Assembly (NCBI GenBank): GCA_963555705.1
Contig: OY743171.1
Span: forward strand, 21,637,352 to 21,701,351
Length of the DNA: 64,000 bases
Source: Ligustrum vulgare
Lineage: Eukaryota; Streptophyta; Magnoliopsida; Lamiales; Oleaceae
Direction of reading: 5' to 3'
A program made the translations under genes and the position numbers. The notes under the pieces were generated by a model, which saw only the letters and a program-made list of their open reading frames with translations, was not told where the DNA came from and ran no database searches. Every line of letters starts with the position of its first letter. Within the stretch, counting starts at the first letter, position 1. Shown here one piece after another: positions 11,401 through 22,393 of the stretch.

Positions 11401-14400
11401 AAGACAGATCAATGGGTGACTAATCTGGACCTACTTGTAAATCTTCGGCAAGTATGTATTGAGATATTTCCAAAATCTTATGTTATTGTTTCGACTGTGC
11501 TCTTTTTGCGTTTGGATTAATATGCTTGTTGACTCTATTTTCCACAAGTTCGCTGACAATCCAGTCTTGCATGCTGAGTGGGAATCAGCTAAGTTGGCTA
11601 GCAAACGGCGGTTAGCACAATACATACTGCATGTGACTGGGGAGAGCATCGACCCAAATAGTCTCTTTGATATACAAGTCAAACGCATCCATGAATACAA
11701 GAGGCAGCTGCTAAATATTTTGGGAGCAATCTATAGGTACAAGAAATTGAAGGTGAGATAAACTTATTTGCATTCCAAAGTAGTCTTTTATGAGAACTTT
11801 TCCTTAATTTAACCAAAGTAAATTGGTTTATAAATCAGTTTATAAATTACACGATTTCTCAAACTATATTTTAACCACACACATTTTCTCTCTCCAATTT
11901 TCAACCACCATTTTTTACCTCAAAATCATAAATAAACCAGTTTATAAATCAAATAGTGTTACCAAACAAAGGCTACTGTATCCAGTGGTACTTCTATTAA
12001 CTTCAGTGCCATTACTTACATCTATTATTATTTGTTATCACACACCAGAAACTATGCGCTTATAGCTCTCTGAAATTATTTCTGTTATTATGCAAATTAC
12101 ATACTATTCTATTATCTTATACAGCAATGTCCATAGTGTAAAGCATGGCATCATCCATACAACCCAAAAAAAAAGAATGCAGACTTATCGTTAATTAATA
12201 ATTTTGATGTCAGCTACTGGAATTTGCTTTAGGCCTGTGATAGGTCTAATCATTACTACAACCTAATGGTTGAAAATGAGTTTTTGAATAATGTGTATTA
12301 AACATGGCTAAATCTTATAAACGTAGGCCCAAAACTTAACCACACGTTCTCCAAAAAATCACTATTCAAAACATCATTTCGCCCTAATTTCTCTTTATCA
12401 CCATCAAACAGGAGCTACATTAGGCAATGTGAATTTTGGTCTAGCTCTCCCTCTTCTAACCTGTTCCTCTGGAATCTCATCTCTCTTCTGACTTTAGATC
12501 TCTGCATAACATCTTCCATCCACCTAAGTCCTGCTTCCAATAATTTATCCTCAATTGGTCTCACTCCACTAATTGGGAACACTTTTATTTCTTATTTTAT
12601 CCATTCTAGTATGTATAATCATGTAACCAAGCTTAACATTTCTTGATAGGATTCACACAGAGTTGCATTTATGTATAACTTGCTGGAATTGATAAATTGC
12701 AGGAGATGAGCCCCGAACAACGCAAAAATACAACACCACGCACCATCATGATTGGAGGAAAAGCCTTTGCAACATACACTAATGCTAAAAGAATAGTTAA
12801 GCTTGTAAATGATGTTGGTGCAGTTGTCAACACTGATCCTGAGGTTAATTACTTTTTGAAGGTAATGTGTAATTTCACTTGCACATGTATAAAGGCTAAA
12901 CCAAAACGGACGAGAACTTTTATCAAATATGTTTGCATTGGTGTAACTTTTTCTTCTTAAAATTCATTTAATATCATTTCAGACACATTGCGATTTATAG
13001 CAAATCAGAACGTGTCTTCAACTTGGCAGATGGTGTAAAATAATTACTTCTTCCTTCATCATCAGTATATTAGCCATTTAGCCTTGTCTACTTTGGATTT
13101 GAATGAGAATATATAGTAGGTCATGTACTCAGAAATCTTATAACTATATTAGCTGGAAATATTAACAATAGTTCTTGATGATCTGTAGACAAATTATGGT
13201 AATCCGTCTGACAATGATTAAACATGCTGTCCCTATTATGTTGCATTGGGATTCAATAAAATCATACTTAGTAGTCTTAACCTTATATCATCAGTCAAGA
13301 CATGTTTTCAATTATGCTGTCTCGTTAGAATTTGGTTTATATTGATAATTTGTTCACCATCATTCTCAGGTAGTTTTTGTTCCCAATTATAATGTATCTG
13401 TAGCAGAGGTGCTTATTCCCGGAAGTGAGTTGTCACAGCACATCAGTACAGCAGGCATGGAAGCAAGTGGCACAAGCAATATGAAATTTGCGCTCAATGG
13501 ATGCCTCATTATAGGAACACTTGATGGGGCTAATGTGGAAATTAGAGAAGAAATTGGAGAGGATAATTTCTTTCTTTTTGGTGCCACTGCTGATGAAGTT
13601 CCTCGCCTTCGTAAAGAAAGAGAGAAAGGAATGGTAATTTTTTTATTAATTTAACTTAAGCTTATTTAGACTGTATCCATGGTAAATGACATAATGATTT
13701 CTTGAGTTTACAGTTTGTCTTGTTATCTTGGTAAAGATAGTAAAGTAGTTTTTTTATCTAGGGATAATTATTACTGTTCTATAAACTGACACCTGATTAA
13801 CTTGCAAATGTGACATTGAGGCTTGAAATGAGGAAGGGGCTTCTAGGTAGAAGAAAGACAAAAGCAAATCATACAAATTAATTTGCAAGTATAGAGGTCT
13901 TGATATTTGCTCCAGATGCCTAATCATATACTGCTAACCCATCCACCAAAGTTGTTTCTTAATCACATTACACTTTGGTATCATTAATATATTAGAAAGC
14001 GACTCCTCCCCATTCCTCTACTAAACTGATAGATCTTTTTTGTAAAGATGGAAAAATTGCCTCAGGAATGATGATATTTCTGTGACTTATGGTGCAGTTC
14101 AAACCTGATCCCCGTTTCGAAGAGGCCAAAAAATTTGTCAGATCTGGAGCATTTGGAACCTACGATTATAATCCACTCCTTGACTCACTGGAGGGAGACT
14201 CTGGATATGGTCGTGGTGATTATTTTCTTGTTGGGCATGACTTTCCAAGCTACATGGAAGCTCAGGCAAGGGTGGATGAAGCTTACAAGTAAGTAGCTAC
14301 ATAAACAATAATCTTCCCAACTGATATATGTTAGTTCCTCAAGGAGAAGGTGAATTGTTCTGCTAGTTATTTACTCGAGTTGAGATATATATTGAGCCCT

Positions 14401-15636
14401 TGTTTGGTTTTCTTAAAAAATTTCTCTTTTTTCTACGGTACTCAATATCAATCATCAATTAAAAGTCAAGTCCATAATATTTGACTTTTCAACTAAATCT
14501 CAACCATCCATCTCCTAAAAACCACTATTCATTTAAAAAAAAAAACTCTTTTTAAACAATATCGAACACACACTGAATTTTAAGATAGCCTGGTTTCCTT
14601 TCAAGTGCACGTGATAATTGGATTAATCTTTGGGAGCTTTTTGCATCAATATGTTGAGGATACCCTAGAGGAAGGTTATTGTGCAGGTTGGTAGTTCCTG
14701 ATAAAGGGATGTAAAATTTTATTGGATGGTAAAGCAAACTAAAAGGGAGTACTTACATTTTGCAGATAGCTCTTTTCTGGCAAAATGCATCTTAAATGTG
14801 AAGGATTAGTGAAAATATTAACTTGCAATGACTAGTGCTATTTTGCATGAACAAATTGTGATGGCAGAGGTATCATTTTCTCATAGTAACATGGCCACTA
14901 CTGAATACGCAATAATTTATATCTCTTGTTACAAGGATATAAGCATAAAGTGAATACTTTCCAGTTACAGAAAATAGATACTCTGATGAATTCCTTCCAC
15001 ATCATAACTATAGCATGCTCAAACCAAATTGACTCCTGAAGTTTTTGACTCTCTCTACTATAATTGGAATATGTAGTATTATCATATTAATGGTAGAATT
15101 GCAACCATTGGTTTTTCTATTTTATACAAAACCTATACCTTAATAAGTGTAAGTAGCCTAGCATTATACCTAATAATTAACTTTAGGAATCGTGGTGGGA
15201 AGTTCTGTTCTAAAAAAACGCACTTAGGTATACGCCAAGACGAGTTTAGGCGTGATTCTCGACCTTCACGTTTCGTCACGCTTTACTCGTGCTTTGCTCA
15301 CGTATTACTGGGCGTTTTCGCGCCTAGGTGTGTGTAAGCGTAATTGTCGGCCTCTCCGTTTCGTCACGCTTTACGCTTTTTTGGGAAGTAATGCTTCATG
15401 AATTTAGTTACAAACAGTTTCAAATGCTGTTTGTTTGTTCCGACTGCCAGATTGACTAACAAACTTTTACGATGGCGATTGACCTTTAATCATATTCTTG
15501 CAGGGACAGGAAACGATGGATTAAAATGTCTATCCTAAGCACTGCTGGCAGTGGAAAATTTAGCAGTGATCGAACAATTTCTCAGTATGCAAGTGAAATA
15601 TGGAAGATAGAGGAATGCCGTGTAGGAAAAGTGTGA
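5415..15636 (+). CDS. PHS2: Alpha-1,4-glucan phosphorylase, cytosolic H isozyme (15 coding exons)
   Basis: Releases glucose 1-phosphate from alpha-glucan by phosphorolysis (GT35, PLP-dependent). The plant H-type enzyme acts in the cytosol on branched heteroglycans derived from starch breakdown. Exons: 5415-5633, 7321-7500, 8012-8188, 8277-8362, 8505-8694, 8859-8951, 9714-9901, 10012-10129, 10207-10335, 11233-11451, 11549-11752, 12703-12861, 13370-13633, 14098-14288, 15504-15636. All introns are GT-AG and all joints keep frame, giving 849 residues (Arabidopsis PHS2 is about 841). The PLP lysine is K693 in [43 protein letters not shown] and [15 protein letters not shown] are also intact. There is no chloroplast transit peptide and no large central insertion of the L-type enzyme, which supports the cytosolic class. 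The ATG at 5415 opens a short variable N-terminus before the conserved [11 protein letters not shown]. No lesion was seen. Confidence 0.97.
6259..6424. mobile_element. MITE, family A, copy in phosphorylase intron 1
   Basis: About 165 bp beginning GCACTTGTTTGATATTC and ending AATACCAAACCCACTC, which are imperfect inverted repeats. The interior (AAAGTCAAG, AATATTTGACTTTTCAAC, CTCCTAAAAA, ACTCTTTTTAAACAAT) matches a second copy in the last intron of the same gene at 14394-14574. The size, TIR-like ends and lack of coding content fit a hAT- or Harbinger-like MITE; the superfamily is not certain. Confidence 0.65.
6908..7095 (-). mobile_element. Candidate SINE in phosphorylase intron 1
   Basis: On the minus strand a GC-richer block (with GGTTAGGGGTTCGAATTCGG, close to a pol III B box) runs into GGGGTTCAACC and ends in a run of about 15 T (the A run at 6909-6923 on +). 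Plant Au-like SINEs end in a T tract and have this layout. No clear target-site duplication or A box could be fixed by eye, so the call is tentative. Confidence 0.4.
10640..10930 (-). mobile_element. RTE-type LINE remnant (end of reverse transcriptase) in intron 9
   Basis: The minus strand carries scattered but recognisable pieces of the C-terminal reverse-transcriptase region of plant RTE LINEs: [12 protein letters not shown] and LCD-like matter, then RPSMLYGY, then RRWMCL near the low-coordinate end. Normal elements read close to RPAMLYG and LRWMCG. Stops and frameshifts are frequent. It is a neutral passenger within the phosphorylase intron. Confidence 0.55.
11810..11973. mobile_element. 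MITE, family B, copy in phosphorylase intron 11
   Basis: About 160 bp with TTGGTTTATAAATCAG near one end and CAGTTTATAAATC...GTGTTACCAAACAAAGG at the other, and ACCACACACATTTTCTCTC inside. It is clearly related to the copies at 53018-53185, 55690-55866 and 55935-56096. The ends resemble GGCTCTGTTTGGTAACA, a common plant MITE terminus. The left terminus here is eroded. Confidence 0.65.
12420..12580 (-). mobile_element. Second RTE-type LINE remnant in intron 11
   Basis: The minus strand reads [21 protein letters not shown], then, with a frame change, matter like GRKRESQTK. This resembles the region just after reverse transcriptase in plant RTE elements (PIEDK..E..LRWFGHV, GRGRPK). It lies on the wrong side of the 10.6-kb piece to belong to one continuous minus-strand element, so it is probably a separate insertion. 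Confidence 0.45.
14394..14574. mobile_element. MITE, family A, copy in phosphorylase intron 14
   Basis: Begins GAGCCCTTGTTTGGTTTTC and ends AAACAATATCGAACACACAC. The interior matches the intron 1 copy at 6259-6424 in order and orientation (AAAAGTCAAG, AATATTTGACTTTTCAAC, CACTATTCATTT). Two copies in one gene point to a family that tolerates gene introns. Confidence 0.65.
15195..15390. repeat. GC-richer repeat block in intron 14
   Basis: Within an AT-rich intron this block is rich in GCGT and CACG words. The word CGTTTCGTCACGCTTTAC occurs twice, each time preceded by a similar stretch (GGCGTGATTCTCGACC and AGCGTAATTGTCGGCC). It ends in a T run. It may be a degenerate tandem or SINE-like repeat. 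No family is assigned. Confidence 0.45.
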
Positions 15637-16193
15637 AAGTGGTCAGATACTTCTCGTCAGAAGAAAAGGAGAAGGTAAACGAAATAAAACATGGGTTAAA
15701 GGCGCCTGAAATGCTTGCCGGGCTTGTTGCCTTTCCCTTTAGATGTCGTTTGCATTTCATATTTTATCCTCTTAGCAAATGTTTTATTCCTAATAAGAGT
15801 CACTCCTTTGGGAATCTACATAAATGTAATCAGGGTGTCAAAACTCAACAAATGACACTTTTTCTGTTGGAATTAACGGGTTAGTTGAAGGTTAAATGTG
15901 TGAATTGGAATGAGTCTTCAATGTGTGTGTCAACTGGACGTGATACTTCAAGGACAAGAGGTGCATTAGTAAAGAGCCTGAGCCACGACTTTTTGATAAT
16001 AATGGTTGAAATTATTCTTATCAAAAGATGCATTTATTGGAAAAGACACAAGAAAATCTATAAATAGGATCAACTTAATTCCCTTTTTTTCGCCCCAAAT
16101 CAATTCTATATAATTGATTTTTAATTTTTTTGTTCTTTAAATTATGTCAAAATAATTTTCAAATTATTTTTGAGTTTCGCGTTCTATATTTAA
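15637..16193 (+). other. Phosphorylase 3' UTR and downstream spacer
   Basis: After the TGA at 15634-15636 there is no further conserved coding. AATAAA occurs at about 15682, and T-rich/TGTAAT words near 15826 could direct polyadenylation; the true end cannot be fixed. The remainder up to the TIR element at 16194 is unremarkable AT-rich spacer. Confidence 0.4.
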
Positions 16194-17283
16194 GGGGGTG
16201 TATTCAATTGTAACTTTTAAAGACTTTTGGAGATTTTTTTAAGTGAGTGACTTTTGTGGATTTCATGAACTTTCAAGTAACTTCTATGGATTTGTTAAGA
16301 ATTAATAAAAGTCTTCCCTGGATTTCTGTAGATTTCTATATAATTTTTTAAAAACTTTCAGAGACTTCAAAAACTTTCACTTGTTATAGAAAAACATGTA
16401 AAATGTAATATTTTAAACAAATTCTTGTATATCCAAATTATCCATGAAATATAACAAAATAAATCATATTTCTCATATCAATAAAAAATTATTTTAAATT
16501 TTTTTTAAAAACTATGTCAGATCAATTATGTTAGAATAACAAAAAATAATAAAAATTCATATTCACTTTCATGGTCTGATTCAAATTTTTTTAAAAAAAT
16601 TTAATTAAGTTTGAGTCAACATTTTTATGTTAGATTATCGAATAATATTATAATAATAAAAACTCATATTCACTTTCATGGTCTGATAATTTTGGTTCAA
16701 CATTTCCCTTTTATTTATTTATTTATTTATTTTTTTAATTCTTGGCAACCTTCTAAATCAATAGCGACAACTACATCTAATGAACCCAATTTTTTTATTT
16801 GATTTTATGTTTTTTAAAAAATTGCGGAATGGATTGGAATCTATAAATATGTGGTGTTGAAATTGGGGGGAAAGAAGATACGTTAGTTGGCATGATTTGA
16901 TGTGGCAGGGTGGGTTGAAAATAGGATCTTTGGTTGGGGTGGGGTGGGGTGGGGCGATATCTTGGAGTCTTGACAAATCTCAAGGTGAATGAGAGATTGT
17001 TTTTGAGATTAATTATGTGTAATTTCTAACCAAAAGTCTTGAAAGTCTAGCCATTAGAGAAGTCTCTAAAAGTCACTCTCAATTTGAATATCATAGAAAT
17101 TTTAGAGATTTTAAAAAGTTTCAATTGAATACACCTTTACTTTTAGAGACTTTTTAAAAGTCTACAAAAGTCTCAATTGAATACATCTAAACTTTTAGAA
17201 AGTCTTTAAAAGTCTCAATTGAATACACCTAAACTTTTAAAGTCTCCAAAAGTCTTTAAAAGTCCCAATTGAATACACCCCTC
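16194..17283. mobile_element. Non-autonomous TIR DNA transposon, about 1.09 kb (copy 1)
   Basis: Left end GGGGGTGTATTCAATTG and right end CAATTGAATACACCCC are inverted repeats. Many AGACTTTTAAAAGTCT-like words are packed near both ends, especially the right (17090-17280), where the terminal word CAATTGAATACACC recurs several times. No transposase was found. The general design matches copy 2 at 43472-44554, which has a TAA duplication. Here the flanks are TAA on the left and CTCTTA on the right, so the duplication is not clean. PIF/Harbinger-like is the best guess. Confidence 0.7.
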
Positions 17284-17861
17284 TTAGAATTCGATCACTT
17301 AGATTCTTGAAGATTACATTCAAACGTTGGCTCGCTTGGCAAAATTAATTTGTGCTATATTAATTTTGTAAGAAATTTTGTATCTTGAGAGATGAAAATC
17401 CATCGGGAAAATTACGTAACTATTTAGATATAATATATTATAATTGAAAAATACTCGATTTTCAATCTATTCGTAATATTACTGGATTTCCTGTCATAAC
17501 TTTAGAAAAATACCGAATTTTGAAGAGAGAATGTAATATTTGATTGACAAGATTAAACGGAAATCATTTTATTTTGGAAAATTGTTACCAATTATTTAGC
17601 TAATTAAATGAGGAAATTTCAAATATCCTGAAATTTAGCACACGTTTCATTTCTTGGCAGACTACCACCTTCTATATTTGTGTACCGATTAATCTCTACC
17701 CTTTTTATGTAATATTACATTGTTGCTACTAATATTACATGTCATGTAATATACTGTTATACATGTTTTCATTAAAGTGTATCTAACATCACAAAATGAC
17801 GATGTTTTAATTACATTACATAGCTTATAATAATAGATAAAGTGAAATTAAACTCATTGAA
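17284..17861. other. AT-rich spacer with ATTACA/TGTAAT palindromes
   Basis: No coding. From about 17700 it holds repeated ATTACA and TGTAAT words, including the perfect palindrome ATGTAATATTACAT. The same sequence type resumes at 23550-23705 on the far side of the LINE, so this is the LINE's host sequence. Confidence 0.5.
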
Positions 17862-17872
17862 AGGCTATTGTG
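17862..17872. repeat. Target-site duplication of the LINE, left copy
   Basis: AGGCTATTGTG at 17862-17872 is repeated exactly at 23539-23549, directly after the poly(A) tail of the LINE. An 11-bp direct repeat of this kind is the mark of target-primed reverse transcription. Confidence 0.85.
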
Positions 17873-18036
17873 AATAATGCACATTAAATTCCCCCAGCTG
17901 CCGTCTCTAGTGCGATCTAGGGCTTCTGTCCCACAATTGGTGGCTTTCTTCAGCTGGAGGTTTTCCTGGTCTTTTTTTCCCCTTTATTGTAGTCACGAGC
18001 ATCGATTTTCCCCTCACGATTTCCCTATCCATAGGA

Positions 18037-19142
18037 ATGAACCCGGACGAAATAAGGAACCTGTGCGAGCAGCTAAGAATTGAAGATGGTATCACTTCCA
18101 AAGTCTCTATTGGAGCGGATGTATGCAATGATGGTGTAACGAACCTGAAATCTTGCCTGGTAGGTAAAATCCTTGGATCTAAAGTGGCAAACAGAGATGC
18201 GGTTGGGAGAGTGTTCTGTATGGCTTGGCAGCTAGCTAGAGGTTTCAAAGTGGAGATCAAAGGTAACCAGAATATTTTCTTATTCCAGTTCAGCTCCTTA
18301 ACTGACCGCCAAAGAGTATTAGCTGGTGGCCCATGGTTGTTTAAAAACCAACCTCTTGTACTCAAAATCCCCGATGAAGCTGACGACATTTCAGAGATGG
18401 TCTTTGATAAAAATGCATTCTGGGTGCATCTCTTGAATGTACCATTGGTGTGCCACACTAAACGTGTCTTCGGGAGATAGGGAAGCTAGTAGGAGAAGTT
18501 GTGGAAGTGGACCAGACGAGCATGACCCCAAGAGTAAGGGTCCTGTTGGATGTCACTCAACCACTGAAAAAAGGAATTCTTGTTGGACTGGAATCGTTTG
18601 GGAAGGAGTTTGTAGTCCCCCTACAATACGAACGACTGCCTGAAATATGTTTTCATTGTGGAGTTATGGGGCATAGAACAAATGATTGTCTGCAGGAAGG
18701 AGTCTATGTTGAGGGAGTGGAAGTCCTAAAATTCAATGATAAAATCAAGGATCAAATGGTTATGGGAAACCGCAAGCAACAATCCCCTAAAAAGAATGGA
18801 GGGGTAGGGGAAAAATCCAACATGGAGGTAAGAGCAGTTGTGAAACCAAAACAACCTTCGTCTAGTGGGGCAATGGGTGTGTTAATTGGAAGGGAATTTA
18901 AGCCAGGAGAAGATGAAAATGAATCGGAGGCAATGGGAAGTAGCATTGGTGGAAGTAGCCCAGTGTGTGATAGAACTATGATCGAGGTTCCCATACGACC
19001 TAGAGGGGGTGAGGAAGGAATGATGGATGAGGTGAATAGCTCTGATGGGCTTCAACCGAAGGTGATGGGGGGAGTATGTAAAGGAACGAGTGGCAGTCAT
19101 CAACTGGAGGTATATTGTAGCCAAGGGGACAACATTCCATGA
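18037..19142 (+). pseudogene. LINE ORF1 (DUF4283, zinc knuckle), frameshifted
   Basis: An open frame from 18037 carries the DUF4283 nucleic-acid-binding domain (RDAVGRVFCMAWQLARGF, GGPWLFKNQPLVL, FWVHLLNVPL) and stops at 18480. The continuation is in another frame (about 18501-19142), with LLDVTQPLKKGILVGLESFG and a complete CCHC knuckle, CFHCGVMGHRTNDC. One small indel near 18470-18500 accounts for the break. The protein would bind the LINE RNA. The region after the knuckle is low-complexity and charged, as usual. Confidence 0.85.
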
Positions 19143-19414
19143 AAGAATTCTGGAGGTAGGAAGTGGAAAAGACAAGCAAGGGGAACGCGTGGACCAGCAA
19201 TCTACTCCATAGGGAAACGCCTATTGCTGAGTGGCATTAGGGGAGTGATGACAAAAGGAAAGGCCGGCCCTGCAAGTAAAAGGAAGTTACCATGGACGAG
19301 GGAGGAATCAAGAGATGACAAAAGAGGTAGAGTAGAAGATATTTCTGATGTTATGGAGAACACAACATCAAACCAGAAACTGGCAAGTCCTGTAATTCAG
19401 GACCTCTGGACATC

Positions 19415-20115
19415 ATGAAGTGCCTTAGATGGAATGTACAGGGGATGGGGAACCATTGTACTATTAGTTCACTGCGGAACCTTATCTGTATTTATTCCCT
19501 TGGTATCGTCTTCCTATCAGAGACGAGACTATCCGATGAGAAGGCGGAAAGAGTGTGGATTCCATTGGGATTTGGCTCAAATTTTGTTGTTAATAGTCGG
19601 GGCAAAATTGGGGGTCTTATGCTTTTATGGTGTGATGAAATTGATGTGCAAATAAAATCCTTTTCCAAATAACATATTGATGCGACTGTTAAGAAAGATG
19701 GGGTTGACTTATGGAGATTTACTGGATTCTATGGCGAACCAGCTTCCAACAACAGAGAACTGTCTTGGAAATTATTGAGGAGACTCAAAGGGATGTCTAA
19801 TCTCCAGTGGATTTGTGTTGGGGATTTTAACGAAACTATTAACCTTCAGGAGAGACTGGGAAGTGATTCTAGACCATTTCATCTCTGCGAGAAGTTTTGA
19901 GTACACTTGTTGATTGCGAGCTGATTCATCTAGGATTCATTGAACCAATGATGACATGGACCAATGGAAGGGTTGGTGATGCACATATTCAAGCCCGACT
20001 AGATAGGGCGATTGGAAATGCAAAGTGGTTGGAAACCTTTCCCTCGACGGAAGTCTGCAACCTTCCTTTCGCAAAGTCGGATCATAGACCCCTTCTTATT
20101 AAATTGCTTGGATGA
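19415..20115 (+). pseudogene. LINE ORF2, AP endonuclease domain, broken
   Basis: Starts MKCLRWNVQGMGN, the standard opening of plant L1 endonucleases. It continues with FLSETRLSDEKAERV, then after a stop near 19670 LWRFTGFYGEP and WICVGDFNETI, and after another break ARLDRAIGN and SDHRPLLIKL. The catalytic SDHRP motif and the GDFN motif are present. At least two in-frame stops separate the segments. Confidence 0.85.
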
Positions 20116-20257
20116 CATATGGAGAGAAGGCAAGAAGATTATCTTAAACCATGGATATATGAACCTCTCTGGATCCAAGAAGAAGGATACCTTGAAGAGG
20201 TTGAAAACTTCCTTAGTGGGATGGCTAGAAGGAGTGGCGGGACTGATCGGATTCTAA

Positions 20258-21906
20258 CCATTAAGGATACTATGGATGGATGCCTGGGAACCTGATTAAA
20301 TGGAGTAAATCAAAACTAGGGAATAGGAGGAAAATCCTGGCTGATTGTATTAAAAGAAGGGACCATCTTCTGAGTTCATTTAACCCGGGGCAGGCCATGA
20401 AAGAAGTGAAGAACTTGGAAGAGGAGATTTTTCTATGCTTAATAGGTGGGAAGAGAATTATTGGAAACAAAGGGCAAGAGCTGATTGGATGATTGGAGGA
20501 GGCCACAACACTAAATTTTTCCATAGGAGGGCAACCGAGAGGAAAAGAAAGAATACTATCAGCAGACTGAGAGACGAGAATGGAAACTGGATTGAGGATA
20601 AAGAGACAATGGTGGATCATATCGTGGATTTCTTCTCTAAACTTTTCAGAAGTTCTTAACCTTCTGAGGAATCCTTGGAGGCAGGGGTTCACCATATCCA
20701 CAGTCACATCTCGAATCATGATGCTCAAGCCTTACTGGAACCTTTCTCCATAGAGGACGCTTAGAGGCAGTATTCAGCATTAAAGCCTATAAAGCACTTG
20801 GGATTGATGGCTATTAGGAAATCTTCTTTCAGAAGCACTGGGACCAACTCAAGCACAAGGTCTCTGATGCTTGGTTAAAAGTTCTCAATGAAGGCCATTC
20901 AATCCGAGCCATCAACCAGAAGACTATTGTGCTTATTCCTAAGAAAGCGGCTCCGGAGTACATTTCTGATTTTCGCCCTATTTCTTTATGTACTATCATT
21001 TATAAAATAATTACAAAGTGTTTAGCTCATAGAATGAAAAATGTTCTCCCCTCCCTTATTTCAGACACACAAAGTGCTTTTGTTTCTGATAGATTTATTA
21101 CGGATAATGCTATTATTGCTTTCGAGCTTTTGCACTCTATGAGCAAGCATAGCAATGGAAATAAAGGTTTCATGGCCATTAAACTCAATATGAGTAAAGC
21201 ATATGACCGGATTGAGTGGAGCTTCATCAAGGCGGTTTTGAGGAAGATGGGGTTCCCAAATAGATGGATTGTGCTAATCATGGACTGCATCTCATCATCA
21301 GTTATTGGTTTTGCTATCAATTGGTCAGAATAAAGGAAGAGTGGCTCCATCACGCGGGCTATGACAGGGATGTCCAATTTCCCCATACCTCTTCATTTTA
21401 TGTGCCGAGGCCTTCCCTGCAAGTATCCATGCTGCAGTCTCCCATGGCGACCTGATGAGCTTGAGATGTAAATAGGGAGGACCGCAAATTAGTCACTTGT
21501 TCTTTGCAGACGACTCGATTCTATTTTCCATGGCTGAAGTTGAGGATGCAAAGCATATTTTGGAAGTTATCCAGACGTATGGGGCGGTTTCGGGCCAACA
21601 AGTGAATCTTCAAAAGATGAGTATCTCCTTCTCTCCTAATGTGTCACTGGATCTCCGAAGATCAATAGGTGCTATACTGGGACTCCAAAACCTCAAACAT
21701 CACGATACATATCTCGGACTCCCCTCTATTGTGGGGAGGAATAAGAAAAAGACCTTTGGGGTAATTAAGGATAGAATCTGGAAAAAGATCCGGAGTTGGC
21801 ACCACAACATTTGCTCAAGTGCAGGTAGAGAAATCTTGCTAAAAGCGGTCCTGCAAGCAATTCCAACGTATATTATGAGAGTCTTCAGACTACCTAGTAA
21901 CCTTTG
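20258..21906 (+). pseudogene. LINE ORF2, reverse transcriptase domain, broken
   Basis: The N-terminal linker WEENYWKQRARADWM...NTKFFHRRATERK (about 20440-20530) is followed by RT motifs: ISDFRPISLCTIIYKIITK, QSAFVSDRFITDNAI and the KLNMSKAYDRIEW segment (about 20965-21225). The catalytic motif FFADDSILF lies at about 21500. TYLGLPSIVGRNKK and SSAGREILLKAVLQAIPTY follow. The aspartates of FADD are intact, but several frame changes and stops (20640-20930, 21330-21500) destroy the ORF. Confidence 0.88.
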
Positions 21907-22393
21907 TTCTGAGATTCGTGATGGATTAACTGGAAGACCATGTGTAAGAACAAAAGAGAATGAGGGTTGGGGTTACGAGACATGTCCATCTTCAACAAGT
22001 GCTTACCGGCCAACTAGTTCTGGCGCTGTCTTCAATTTCCAGAGTCACTTGTGAGTCGTGTCTTGAAAACAAATATTTTCCTAACTGAAGTATTCTTGAT
22101 GTGGAGCTTAAACAGGGTGTTCACGGGTATGGTCAAGCCTTTTATGGGGACGGGAGGTGATAAAGAAAGGTAGCCGCTAGAGAATTGGTGATGGGAAGTC
22201 GGTGAGAATTTTTTATGATCTGTGGTTATTGAACGGCACATATATGAAAATACTTTCTCCTTGGATCCAAGGACTGGAGAAGGTGTCGGACCTTAAAACG
22301 GTTAGTGGCAACTGGAATATTGATCCCATCGAATCCTCATTTTAGCCCTTCGACTCCAACCGAATTCTTTCGCTTCCACCAGGTAACTCCAAT

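Noticed and set aside
17705..17745. TAATATTAC words that could mark an integrated geminivirus-like origin
   Set aside because: There is no GC-rich stem around the nonanucleotide and no Rep-like frame nearby. The words are part of an AT-rich palindrome repeat.
17907..18458. 183-codon minus-strand frame
   Set aside because: It lies wholly opposite the LINE ORF1, whose DUF4283 motifs are clear on the + strand.
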